DNA from: Gammaproteobacteria bacterium
Lineage (GTDB): Bacteria; Pseudomonadota; Gammaproteobacteria; Pseudomonadales; Azotimanducaceae
Direction of reading: 5' to 3'
Length of the DNA stretch: 11,375 nt
NCBI GenBank assembly: GCA_027293665.1
Contig: JAPUFN010000209.1
Span: 1-11,375, forward strand
Shown here: positions 1 to 6,639 of the stretch, piece by piece
How positions within the stretch are numbered: position 1 is the stretch's first letter
Layout of the letters: every line of letters starts with the position of its first letter
Notes under the pieces: generated by a model
Databases searched by the model: none
Told to the model about the DNA's origin: nothing
What the model saw: the letters and a program-made list of their open reading frames with translations, nothing else
Translations under genes and position numbers: made by a program

Positions 1-858
1 CCGCACCGGCGACCTCTGACGATGGTCCAACAGGATGGCGGGTTGTTCGGCCATCTGAGCGTTGCCGACAACCTGAAGCTTGCCGGCAAGTATCGCCCTG
101 GTGCCGGTTTGCCGCTCGATTCTCTCATCGAGCAGTTTGCCCTGGCTGAATTGCTTGAGCGTAAACCCGACGAACTCTCAGGTGGCCAGAAGCAGCGCGT
201 GGAAATCGCCCGGGCGTTGGCCTGCCCGGCCCAGTTGTGGCTGCTCGATGAGCCCATGAGCGCGCTCGACGTCGTGTCCAGACGCGAAATCGCGCCGTTG
301 CTGGCGCGCCTGTGCCGCACCCACGACCGTGGCGTTCTGTATGTCAGCCACGCGTTGCAGGAAGTCCTGCAAATTTCCGATCATCTGATCGTGCTGGAAG
401 CTGGCAGCGTCATCGCTGCCGGTACCCCCACGGAGGTCGGCCAGCTGTTGGACCACCCGGTATCGCGGGAAATCGACGTCGGCAGTATCCTCACATGCCA
501 GTTTGCCGAGTTCGATCCCACGCATAATCTCAGTCGGCTCGAATTCGATTCCCTGTCATTGTGGGTGCGCGGTGATCTCAGCGAGCTGGCACCGGAGATT
601 CGCCTGCAGATTCCAGCCCGCGCCATCAGCATTGCCCGCTCACCGCACCCGGAAAGCAGTATGCTGAACCAGCTGCCGGCGGAGCTCATTGCCCAGACAG
701 AGGACGCTCAGGGCTCTGTGCTGCTGACTCTGCGCTGTGCAAACGCGATCATTTACGCGCGAATCACTTCACTGTCCGCCGAGCGCCTGAACCTGCAAGC
801 GGGTGATCGAGTCCATGCCCTGATTAAGTCGGTAGCCTTAGATGCCCGAACATTCTGA
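1..858 (+). CDS. modC: Molybdate ABC transporter ATP-binding protein ModC, 5'-truncated by window edge
   Basis: This is the cytoplasmic ATPase that powers molybdate import through a ModB-type permease. The frame is open from base 1, so the true start and the Walker A loop lie upstream; the ATG at 22 sits in the Q-loop region (QQDGGLF, about 28-48) and is not the start. Visible in order are the LSGGQ signature (175-189), Walker B LLDEP with catalytic Glu at 250-252, a D-loop SALD and the H-loop His at 349-351 (YVSH). A C-terminal TOBE/Mop molybdate-binding domain follows, roughly 655-850, ending VHALIKSVAL, closely like the E. coli ModC end. The LYVSH, LEAG and Mop segments separate it from sulfate or spermidine ATPases. 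Its stop overlaps the next gene by 17 bases, which suggests translational coupling. Confidence 0.92.
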   Translation, partial: PHRRPLTMVQQDGGLFGHLSVADNLKLAGKYRPGAGLPLDSLIEQFALAELLERKPDELSGGQKQRVEIARALACPAQLWLLDEPMSALDVVSRREIAPLLARLCRTHDRGVLYVSHALQEVLQISDHLIVLEAGSVIAAGTPTEVGQLLDHPVSREIDVGSILTCQFAEFDPTHNLSRLEFDSLSLWVRGDLSELAPEIRLQIPARAISIARSPHPESSMLNQLPAELIAQTEDAQGSVLLTLRCANAIIYARITSLSAERLNLQAGDRVHALIKSVALDARTF

Positions 859-1840
859 CACTCCCTACGAAGGCTTGAGTCCGGATTTGATTCTTGATTC
901 GCTGGAGAACTTCGGTCTTGTGACCACGGGCGGCCTGCTTGCGCTGAACAGCTACGAAAACCGTGTTTACCAGATTGAGCTTGACGTGGAATCGCCGCTC
1001 GGCCAGTTCGTCGTCGTCAAATTCTACCGCCCCGAGCGCTGGAGCGATGAGGCAATTGACGAGGAACACGAATTTACGCTCGAACTTGCGCAGCTCGATC
1101 TGCCAGTGGTTGCACCGCTGGCGTTCGATGGCGCCACGTTGCTGACGCATCAGGGATTTCGATTTGCCATCTTTCCACGCCAGGGTGGGCATCCGCCCAA
1201 TCTGGAAAACACTGAAGATTTCAAGGTTCTGGCCCGCACGCTCGGCAGAATCCACAGCGTCGGCGCGGTCAAAAAATTCGAGCATCGCGCGCGACTCTCC
1301 ATCGAGCGCCTCGGCCGAGCCAGCCGCGAGTTCCTGCTCAGCAACAACTGGCTGCCGCTGGAGCTCGAAGAAGCGTATGCGAGTCTCACGGAGCATCTGC
1401 TTGCAAGCATTGAGCAGCTGCTGCCCGCTGAGCTGCCCGAGCAGCGCATTCACGGCGACTGTCACATGGGCAACGTCCTGTGGCGCAGTGACCTGCCGCA
1501 TTTCGTCGATCTCGACGATTGTGTCATGGGACCGGAAATTCAGGACTTGTGGATGTTATTGAGTGGTGAACGCGACGAGATGGAAGGCCAGCTGCGCGTC
1601 CTGCTGGACGCCTATCTACCATTTCACGAACTGGGCCTGCAGACGCTGGCGTACATCGAACCCCTGCGGACTCTGCGGCTCATGCACCATGCCGCGTGGC
1701 TGGCACGGCGCTGGGACGATCCCGCCTTTCCGACAGCATTTCCCTGGTTCGACACCGAAAGGTACTGGTCGGAACATATCCTGGAGCTGCGCGAGCAGCA
1801 GGCTGCGTTGCAGGAACCGCCGCTGCAATACCTGATCTGA
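842..1840 (+). CDS. srkA: SrkA-type stress response serine/threonine kinase (YihE/RdoA)
   Basis: This 332-residue protein belongs to the APH-like kinase fold. In E. coli the cytoplasmic kinase SrkA counters stress-induced death linked to reactive oxygen and the MazEF pathway. The family hallmarks are all visible: LNSYENRVYQ near residues 40-49, VVKFYRPERW near 58-67, EEHEF near 75-79, the catalytic loop HGDCHMGN at 204-211 with Asp206 as likely base, and the metal-binding segment VDLDD at 222-226. The tail IEPLRTLRLMHHAAWLARRW and the end LQEPPLQ also match the family. Length is normal. The ATG lies inside modC and has no good Shine-Dalgarno sequence, so translation probably depends on ribosomes finishing modC. 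The gene to its right is convergent. Identification is firm; the physiological role here is inferred from E. coli. Confidence 0.93.
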   Translation: MPEHSDTPYEGLSPDLILDSLENFGLVTTGGLLALNSYENRVYQIELDVESPLGQFVVVKFYRPERWSDEAIDEEHEFTLELAQLDLPVVAPLAFDGATLLTHQGFRFAIFPRQGGHPPNLENTEDFKVLARTLGRIHSVGAVKKFEHRARLSIERLGRASREFLLSNNWLPLELEEAYASLTEHLLASIEQLLPAELPEQRIHGDCHMGNVLWRSDLPHFVDLDDCVMGPEIQDLWMLLSGERDEMEGQLRVLLDAYLPFHELGLQTLAYIEPLRTLRLMHHAAWLARRWDDPAFPTAFPWFDTERYWSEHILELREQQAALQEPPLQYLI

Positions 1841-1880
1841 TCCTGCAGGTTCGCGGCAGCAGGTTCTGCTGAGCAGTCTC

Positions 1881-3047
1881 CTACGACACCGGTTCGGCAA
1901 TCGGCACAGTGGCTTGCGCATTGAGCCCGAGTTGCTGGCGGTTGCGGATCAGATTGCCGTAGCCGTTGAGCAGTTCCAGACGTTCGGCCGGTGGTAAGCC
2001 TTTGAGCCTTGCCTCGAATGCAGACTTCACCTTCGGTAGCCAGTCACTTGTAGCCGGCACGTCCTCCAGGCCGAGCTCGCGCGCAGCCCAGGCCTGGGTT
2101 GGAAACACTTCCAGACCACTGATGATTTGCGCATCGATCCCCAACGCCAGACTTTCAGCATCTTCGTAACTACCGGTCATGGGTGCAGAAAAGTGCAGAT
2201 GAACCCTGCCTTTATAATTCGTCATCCCCTGCACGATACTCATCAGATCCTCGTTCGCCGCCTTGTGATATTCACCCCAGCGTTTTATGAACGCCAACTC
2301 GTGCGCTTTCTGTAGATCGCAGGGATCAAGTTCATAGGAAATGGAAACCGGCACAATGGGTACCCGATGCACCAGCTCTGCAAAAGAACTCGCCTGTTTG
2401 CGATGCGCAAGCGCAACCATTTTGAGCAATGCAGGTTCGGTACGATCAAAACCGTCTTTTGCCCGACCGTCGCGCTGTGCGATCCAGACACTGTGATTGG
2501 TTTCCAGGGAATGCCGGATGTAGTCCGAGGTTCGACTCAACGATCGATACACCGCGCGAGTGCCTGTCACACTGCGTTCGATGACGAAGCTCTTGTTGAG
2601 GCGCATGAGATCGGCGGCGTACTTTTCGGTCAGCAGGTTATCACCCACCGCACTTCGAGCGGTCTGGTGGCCTGCATGGTAAATCACGTAGTTCAGCAAA
2701 CCCGTGTCCATAAAAATGTCACGATGATTTGATATGTACAGGTAGGATCCATCCGTTGTCAGCGAGTCGAGTCCGGTCACGCTGAGTTCTTCGATGGTGT
2801 CCGCCACGAGGCGCTCCATGTACCCGTTGAGAAAGTTCTGAACATCGGAGATCGTAGTAACCTCACGCGTCCGTTGCTCGAGCACTCTGGCCGCCAACCA
2901 TCGGGCGAGCGCCGGCGCCCAACTGGCAAGCCTGGGTGTCGAGAAAATGGCGGCAGCGTGAACGAGCGAGGGATCGCGAACCAGGCGGGCAACAACCTCG
3001 GGCACCTCCCGGTCTTCATAAGGTCTTATGGATTCGAAATCCGTCAT
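1881..3047 (-). CDS. PlsC-like 1-acyl-sn-glycerol-3-phosphate acyltransferase family protein (divergent)
   Basis: This 388-residue protein probably transfers an acyl group to a glycerophospholipid or related lysolipid at the membrane. Acyltransferase blocks are recognisable in order: block I NHRDIFMD at 107-114, a block II-like RLNKSFVIERS at 149-159, a block III-like WIAQRDGRAKDG at 188-199, and block IV VPIVPVSIS at 229-237. Two points are unusual. The spacing from His108 to Asp114 is HX5D rather than HX4D, and block III lacks the usual FPEGTR wording. About 100 residues precede block I and about 140 follow block IV, so it is longer than a minimal PlsC. I recall similar NHRDI proteins among gammaproteobacteria, which suggests a subfamily rather than a broken gene. 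There is no clear ribosome binding site at the ATG. The gene is divergent from the hydrolase at 3140. Confidence 0.78.
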   Translation of the reverse strand: MTDFESIRPYEDREVPEVVARLVRDPSLVHAAAIFSTPRLASWAPALARWLAARVLEQRTREVTTISDVQNFLNGYMERLVADTIEELSVTGLDSLTTDGSYLYISNHRDIFMDTGLLNYVIYHAGHQTARSAVGDNLLTEKYAADLMRLNKSFVIERSVTGTRAVYRSLSRTSDYIRHSLETNHSVWIAQRDGRAKDGFDRTEPALLKMVALAHRKQASSFAELVHRVPIVPVSISYELDPCDLQKAHELAFIKRWGEYHKAANEDLMSIVQGMTNYKGRVHLHFSAPMTGSYEDAESLALGIDAQIISGLEVFPTQAWAARELGLEDVPATSDWLPKVKSAFEARLKGLPPAERLELLNGYGNLIRNRQQLGLNAQATVPIAEPVS

Positions 3048-3139
3048 GCGCGAACGTTAGCGGCTATTTCACAGAAAACAAGTCGCCTGCAACTGCGCCA
3101 TTCAATACCATGTTGTAAACCACAGGTGGGAGCTGCGCG

Positions 3140-4105
3140 ATGGGACTTGGAGTTCGACCGTTCGATCATGGCCTGCACGACCTGGGCAACGGCGCATTCG
3201 CCTGGTTACAGCCCGATGGCGGCTGGGGCTGGTCAAATGCCGGTCTGATCGTTGATGGCGATCAATCACTGATCGTGGACACCTTGTTCGATAAATCTCT
3301 GACCCGATTGATGCTCGACGCAATGCGACGTGCGGCTCCAGCGGCAACGCAGCAGATTGATCTGCTTGTAAATACTCATTCAAACGGCGATCACTGCAAC
3401 GGCAATGAACTCATCACGGGCGCCGAGATCATCACGTCAAAAGCCTGCGCCGAAGAACTGGCACGGGAAAACCCGGCGATGATGGAGCAGCTCATGGCGC
3501 GCGCACCCCAGATGGGTGAGGTGGGCGAGTTTTTCACCTACTGCTTCAAAGATTTTGATTTTAGCGACATTCATCAGACACTGCCCACCAGGACGTTCGA
3601 AGGTGAACTCGAAGTACAGGTTGGCGCGAAAACGGTGCTTCTCAAACAGGTGGGTCCTGCTCACACTGCCGGTGACATCCTCGCTTATGTGCCAGCTGAC
3701 AAGCTCATCTACACCGGCGACATTCTCTTCATTGAAGGTCATCCGATTCTCTGGGCAGGGCCGGTGCAGAACTGGATCGATGCCTGCGACTATATGCTCG
3801 CACTGGATGTCGAGACAGTCGTGCCCGGTCACGGACCTATAACGGCGAAAAACGGTGTGCAGGCGATGCGCGGCTATCTCGTATACGTGCGCGACGAAGC
3901 AAAAAAGCGCTTCGATGCCGGCCTGCCTGTGTTCGAAGCAGCACTGGACATCTCACTGGCCGATTACGATTCCTGGGGTGACGCCGAGCGGATCGTTGTC
4001 AACGTCGCCACGCTCTACAAAGAATTTGCAAGCGACACAACGCCGAACGATATTACAGAGTTGTTCGCATTGATGGCGAAAATTCACAAATCACGACGTG
4101 GTTGA
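3140..4105 (+). CDS. Metallo-beta-lactamase-fold hydrolase with HxNxDH motif
   Basis: This 321-residue protein is a metal-dependent hydrolase of the MBL superfamily, probably cytoplasmic because no signal peptide is seen. The motif usually written HxHxDH reads His80-Ser-Asn82-Gly-Asp84-His85, so the second metal-binding His is Asn. The other ligands are in place: His175 in PAHTAGD, Asp194 in YTGD and His231 in PGHGP. The C-terminal 80 residues are helical in character and could form a lid or dimer contact. The substrate is unknown; glyoxalase-II-like thioesters, lactones and alkylsulfates are all possible for this fold. The ATG start is supported by a GTGGGAG ribosome binding site at 3126-3132. 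Its stop overlaps the following GNAT gene by 8 bases, so the two are likely co-translated. Confidence 0.85.
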   Translation: MGLGVRPFDHGLHDLGNGAFAWLQPDGGWGWSNAGLIVDGDQSLIVDTLFDKSLTRLMLDAMRRAAPAATQQIDLLVNTHSNGDHCNGNELITGAEIITSKACAEELARENPAMMEQLMARAPQMGEVGEFFTYCFKDFDFSDIHQTLPTRTFEGELEVQVGAKTVLLKQVGPAHTAGDILAYVPADKLIYTGDILFIEGHPILWAGPVQNWIDACDYMLALDVETVVPGHGPITAKNGVQAMRGYLVYVRDEAKKRFDAGLPVFEAALDISLADYDSWGDAERIVVNVATLYKEFASDTTPNDITELFALMAKIHKSRRG

Positions 4106-4613
4106 TTCACAGACGCCTCAGCGATTGCTACTTCGCGCCGCTCGACGCAACGACCTCGGAGCACTGACTGCGCTCTACAATCACTATGTTCTGACAAGCC
4201 ATTGCACGTTCGATATCGAGTCATTCACAGAGCAGTCACGCATGCCCTGGTGGTCGATATTCGACGGCGAACGCTACCTCTGCCTGACTGCCCTGGAGAA
4301 CGATCGGCTGGTCGGCTACGCCTGCTCAACGCCGTTTAAATCCAAGGCCGCGTATGCAACCTCGGTGGAGGTGAGCGTCTATATCGCAGCCGATCATGGC
4401 GGCAGGGGTATTGGCCAGCGTCTTTATACAGAACTCTTCGCACAACTCGCCGACGCTGACGTGCACCGCGCGTATGCGGGGATAGCGTTACCCAACGAGC
4501 CTTCCCTCGCTCTGCATGCAGCGTTCGATTTCGTCGAGGTCTCGCGATTCACGGAAGTGGGACGCAAGTTCGATCGCTACTGGGACGTCGCCTGGCTCGA
4601 ACGGAGTTGCTAG
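4098..4613 (+). CDS. GNAT family N-acetyltransferase, phosphinothricin acetyltransferase-like
   Basis: This 171-residue enzyme probably transfers acetyl from acetyl-CoA to a small amine such as an amino acid analogue. It spans a single GNAT domain. The N-terminal segment LYNHYVLTSHCTFD (26-39) resembles the Pat/YwnH group. Motif A, the acetyl-CoA pyrophosphate loop, is GGRGIGQRLY at 101-110. The C-terminal FTEVGRKFDRYWDVAWLER (151-169) is the typical Pat ending. The start is GTG at 4098, overlapping the end of the hydrolase by 8 bases. The true substrate cannot be read from sequence: Pat-like enzymes often act on methionine sulfone, sulfoximine or related compounds rather than an herbicide. 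The gene ends 20 bases before the convergent transporter gene. Confidence 0.87.
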   Translation: MVDSQTPQRLLLRAARRNDLGALTALYNHYVLTSHCTFDIESFTEQSRMPWWSIFDGERYLCLTALENDRLVGYACSTPFKSKAAYATSVEVSVYIAADHGGRGIGQRLYTELFAQLADADVHRAYAGIALPNEPSLALHAAFDFVEVSRFTEVGRKFDRYWDVAWLERSC

Positions 4614-4633
4614 TCTCGCGAGAGGACAAGTTT

Positions 4634-5380
4634 CTAGACGGCTGTCGCGAGAATCCAGATACCCATCACGAGCAGCAGACCAAAGGCAATTCGTTTAAGC
4701 GTCGCATCGGCCACCGCTGGTGGCAGTTCCCTGCCTGCCCAGGTACCCAGTATGACCAGAGGCAGGGCAAAGCCGGCCAGCAGCCAGACATCCTGGGTCA
4801 AGCCACCCTGGGAGCCGACCACCACCGTGCGTGTTGACGTGCTCAAGGCGAACACACAAAGCAGTGTGGTCCGGATCTGCGCGAGTTGCAGCGGCTGGCG
4901 GTAGTTGAACCAACCCATGATCGGACCGGACGCAGAGAACATGCCACCGATCAAGCCACCGATAAAACCGGCGATCCAGGTCGCCCAGGGCGGTGAAATT
5001 TTCGCCAGAGGCGAAGGCCGCAGCATCATCGACAGGCTGCCCAGTGTGATGAATGCACCAAGCAGCAGCTGAAGTACGGTTTGCGCATCACGCTCGAGCA
5101 CTGTCAGCAACCACACGCCCACCCAGATCGCCGGCAGTTGCCCCGCCGCCAGCCAGATGAACAGTGGCCGGTGCAGTTGGTGCAATCGACCTTTAACGGC
5201 AAGCGCCACGTTCACCATGGTGATCAGGCTCGCCGCGGCGGTGAGTACCGGCAGAGCAATGAGTTCGCTCGCCCCGACTACGGCAATTACGATCATCCCC
5301 ATAGCGAAGCCGGTGACTGCCTGCACATAACTGCCAAGCAACACGCTACCTAAAAATACAAACCATCCCACTGTATCCAT
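4634..5380 (-). CDS. TauE/SafE family membrane transporter (putative sulfite/organosulfonate exporter)
   Basis: This 248-residue inner-membrane protein has about eight hydrophobic segments, near residues 5-32, 36-62, 70-93, 100-120, 132-158, 166-189, 196-214 and 229-247. The duplicated TauE/SafE signatures are visible: GSYVQAVTGFAMGM in the first half (16-29) and GFIGGLIGGMFSASGP in the second (138-153). Members move sulfite, sulfoacetate or other small anions, but the family is broad and no sulfur metabolism gene lies nearby, so the substrate is open. The ATG has no Shine-Dalgarno sequence; a TATACT hexamer lies just 8 bases upstream of it, which may mean a leaderless transcript. It is divergent from the SDR operon at 5476 and convergent with the GNAT gene. 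Confidence 0.88.
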   Translation of the reverse strand: MDTVGWFVFLGSVLLGSYVQAVTGFAMGMIVIAVVGASELIALPVLTAAASLITMVNVALAVKGRLHQLHRPLFIWLAAGQLPAIWVGVWLLTVLERDAQTVLQLLLGAFITLGSLSMMLRPSPLAKISPPWATWIAGFIGGLIGGMFSASGPIMGWFNYRQPLQLAQIRTTLLCVFALSTSTRTVVVGSQGGLTQDVWLLAGFALPLVILGTWAGRELPPAVADATLKRIAFGLLLVMGIWILATAV

Positions 5381-5388
5381 GGATGGGC

Positions 5389-5394
5389 AGTATA
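5389..5394 (-). promoter_or_regulatory. Possible -10 element TATACT for the TauE/SafE gene
   Basis: On the minus strand TATACT (five of six matches to TATAAT) ends 8 bases before the ATG at 5380. A transcript would then start within one or two bases of the start codon. No good -35 hexamer is seen at the usual spacing, so this is a weak call. Confidence 0.3.
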
Positions 5395-5440
5395 AACGCC
5401 CGTCGCTGTTGCACGGCGTGATCTGAGTATTGCGCGATAA

Positions 5441-5449
5441 TGCTATAGT
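5441..5449 (+). promoter_or_regulatory. Candidate extended -10 promoter (TGCTATAGT) of the SDR operon
   Basis: TGn-TATAGT is an extended -10 element with five of six matches to TATAAT. A second overlapping candidate, GATAAT, lies at 5436-5441. Neither has a good -35 at 17 bases; TTGCAC at 5409-5414 is too far from both. A start from the first would be near 5456, giving a leader of about 20 bases; a start from the second would be near 5448. The site is in the 95-base divergent gap between the transporter and the SDR gene. Confidence 0.45.
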
Positions 5450-5474
5450 CGCGCCTCCGCGGCCGGAGGCGTGA
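5449..5474 (+). promoter_or_regulatory. Hairpin covering the SDR ribosome binding site
   Basis: The sequence CGCCTCCG (5452-5459) is perfectly complementary to CGGAGGCG (5464-5471) across a four-base loop. It can extend outward through a G-U, a C-G and a U-A pair to 5449 and 5474, giving eleven pairs. The 3' arm contains the GGAGG Shine-Dalgarno sequence (5465-5469), which lies six bases before the GTG start at 5476. A full-length leader would therefore hide its own ribosome binding site. It could alternatively be a DNA operator at the transcription start. Confidence 0.5.
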
Positions 5475-5475
5475 A

Positions 5476-6252
5476 GTGGATTTACAGCTCAGCGGGCGCA
5501 GTGCACTGGTGACCGGCAGCTATCGCGGCACCGGCTTAATCATCGCCCGGCAACTCATGGCCGAAGGTGTGCGTGTCTATGTCCACGGCCTGGAATCGGG
5601 CCAGGCGGCAGCTGCCGTCACCGAGCTCGGCGGCGGTGAGGCAGTAACCGGTGATATCAGCTGTGATGCGGGTTGTGAGGCGCTTTTCGGCGAACTCAAC
5701 GAGGCCTGTCCAGACATTCTCATCAACAATTACGGCACCGCTGAGCCCGGTTCCTGGGAGTCGTCGGTCAGTGCCGACTGGCTGGACATCTATCAGAAAA
5801 ACGTGCTCTCCGCGCAACGCCTCATCCGCCAGTTTCTGCCCGCGATGCGCCAGCGCGACTGGGGCCGTATCATCAATCTTGGCACCGTGGGCTCCACGAG
5901 ACCCAACGCGCGCATGCCTCACTACTATTCCGCCAAGGGTGCACTGGCCACTATGACGATCAGTCTCGCAAAGGAAGTGGCGGGAACCGGCATTCGGGTC
6001 AATCTGGTCTCGCCCGGCCTGATCCTGACCCCAGAGGTGCAAAACGCCTACCTCGAATCCGGCCGCCGCAAAGGCTGGGGAGATACCTGGGAGGAAGTAG
6101 AACCCATGGTCGCCGCCGATATTCCGATTCGCCGGATCGTCCGCCGCGAGGAAGTTGCCGACCTCGTGACGTTCCTCGCAAGCCCGCTGGCCGATGCGAT
6201 CCATGGCCAGAATATCCGCGTCGATGGTGGGGCGCTGGACAGCCTGTCGTGA
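5476..6252 (+). CDS. SDR family NAD(P)-dependent oxidoreductase with Thr in the catalytic Ser position
   Basis: This 258-residue protein is a classical short-chain dehydrogenase/reductase of normal length, likely a soluble tetramer that oxidises an alcohol or reduces a ketone. Visible are the cofactor loop TGSYRGTG (13-20), GDIS near 59-62, the core motif NNYG (84-87, usually NNAG), the structural Asn109, catalytic Tyr150 and Lys154 in YYSAK, and the C-terminal RVDGG. The residue 13 before Tyr150, normally Ser, is Thr137 (NLGTVG). PG at 174-175 follows the catalytic Lys as usual. The GTG start is fixed by a GGAGG ribosome binding site six bases upstream. It is the first gene of a four-gene operon, and its stop lies in the first unit of a triple repeat that leads into the next gene. 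It resembles 3-oxoacyl reductase or glucose dehydrogenase relatives; the substrate is unknown. Confidence 0.88.
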   Translation: MDLQLSGRSALVTGSYRGTGLIIARQLMAEGVRVYVHGLESGQAAAAVTELGGGEAVTGDISCDAGCEALFGELNEACPDILINNYGTAEPGSWESSVSADWLDIYQKNVLSAQRLIRQFLPAMRQRDWGRIINLGTVGSTRPNARMPHYYSAKGALATMTISLAKEVAGTGIRVNLVSPGLILTPEVQNAYLESGRRKGWGDTWEEVEPMVAADIPIRRIVRREEVADLVTFLASPLADAIHGQNIRVDGGALDSLS

Positions 6253-6290
6253 ACATCACCTTGTGAACGTCACCTTGTGAACGTCACCTA
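6249..6290 (+). repeat. Three tandem 14-base repeats forming a GTGA stop/start relay
   Basis: Units are at 6249-6262 (GTGAACATCACCTT), 6263-6276 (GTGAACGTCACCTT) and 6277-6290 (GTGAACGTCACCTA). Each unit begins with GTGA. In the first, GTG overlaps the TGA stop of the SDR gene. Reading from that GTG gives a five-codon mini-ORF (MNITL) that stops on the TGA of the second unit. The second unit likewise gives MNVTL, stopping on the TGA of the third. The third unit carries a T-to-A change at its last base, so its frame stays open and continues into the membrane protein gene. Because 14 is not a multiple of three, the three GTG codons are in three different frames. Confidence 0.9.
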
Positions 6291-6639
6291 TATGGGGCGC
6301 AGAATTACCGGGGTGATCGTGCTCAGCGGTTGTCTCCTCGCCTATGATCCGGCGGGCACTGATTTACTGCAGCGGGGAATAATTCCAGCATTGATGGCAG
6401 TGGCCGCCTGGGGGCTGGTACAGAACCTCGCAGCCGTCACGCTGGGCGTCGCCGTGCTCGGCGGAATTCACAGCGACTTCACAGCGCCACACTGGCTCGA
6501 TCGCCTGGCCTACCCGGCAATCTCCCTGGCGGCCGGCGTGACATTCGGGATCATCGTCTGGCGGCGTTTCCGGCGTCGCGTCCTCGCTACCCATGAAGAA
6601 CGCTGGCGCGAGCGGCAACCGCGTAACCCAGTGCAGTGA
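6277..6639 (+). CDS. Small hypothetical membrane protein
   Basis: I do not recognise this 120-residue protein. It has hydrophobic segments near residues 9-23, 35-63 (long enough to be one long or two short helices) and 76-95, followed by a very basic tail (WRRFRRR at 95-101) ending in a charged, Arg- and Glu-rich stretch. The positive tail after the last segment suggests a cytoplasmic C-terminus. The GTG start is the third unit of the 14-base repeat and has no Shine-Dalgarno sequence, so it is probably reached by re-initiation after the SDR gene. An internal ATG at 6292, residue 6, is an alternative. The stop overlaps the next start as GTGA. Its place between two SDR genes suggests a membrane partner or anchor for that pathway, which is only inference. 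Confidence 0.7.
   Translation: MNVTYMGRRITGVIVLSGCLLAYDPAGTDLLQRGIIPALMAVAAWGLVQNLAAVTLGVAVLGGIHSDFTAPHWLDRLAYPAISLAAGVTFGIIVWRRFRRRVLATHEERWRERQPRNPVQ

Noticed and set aside
824..1501. A 225-codon minus-strand open frame opposite srkA
   Set aside because: It is antisense to a strongly recognised gene and has no domain features of its own.
1857..1871. CAGCAG-GTT-CTGCTG hairpin between srkA and the acyltransferase
   Set aside because: The six-pair stem has no following T-run on either strand, so an intrinsic terminator cannot be supported.
4614..4652. TCTCGCGAGA palindrome and a second TCGCGAGA between the GNAT and transporter gene ends
   Set aside because: Short, GC-rich, no T-run and in a 20-base convergent gap; likely chance.
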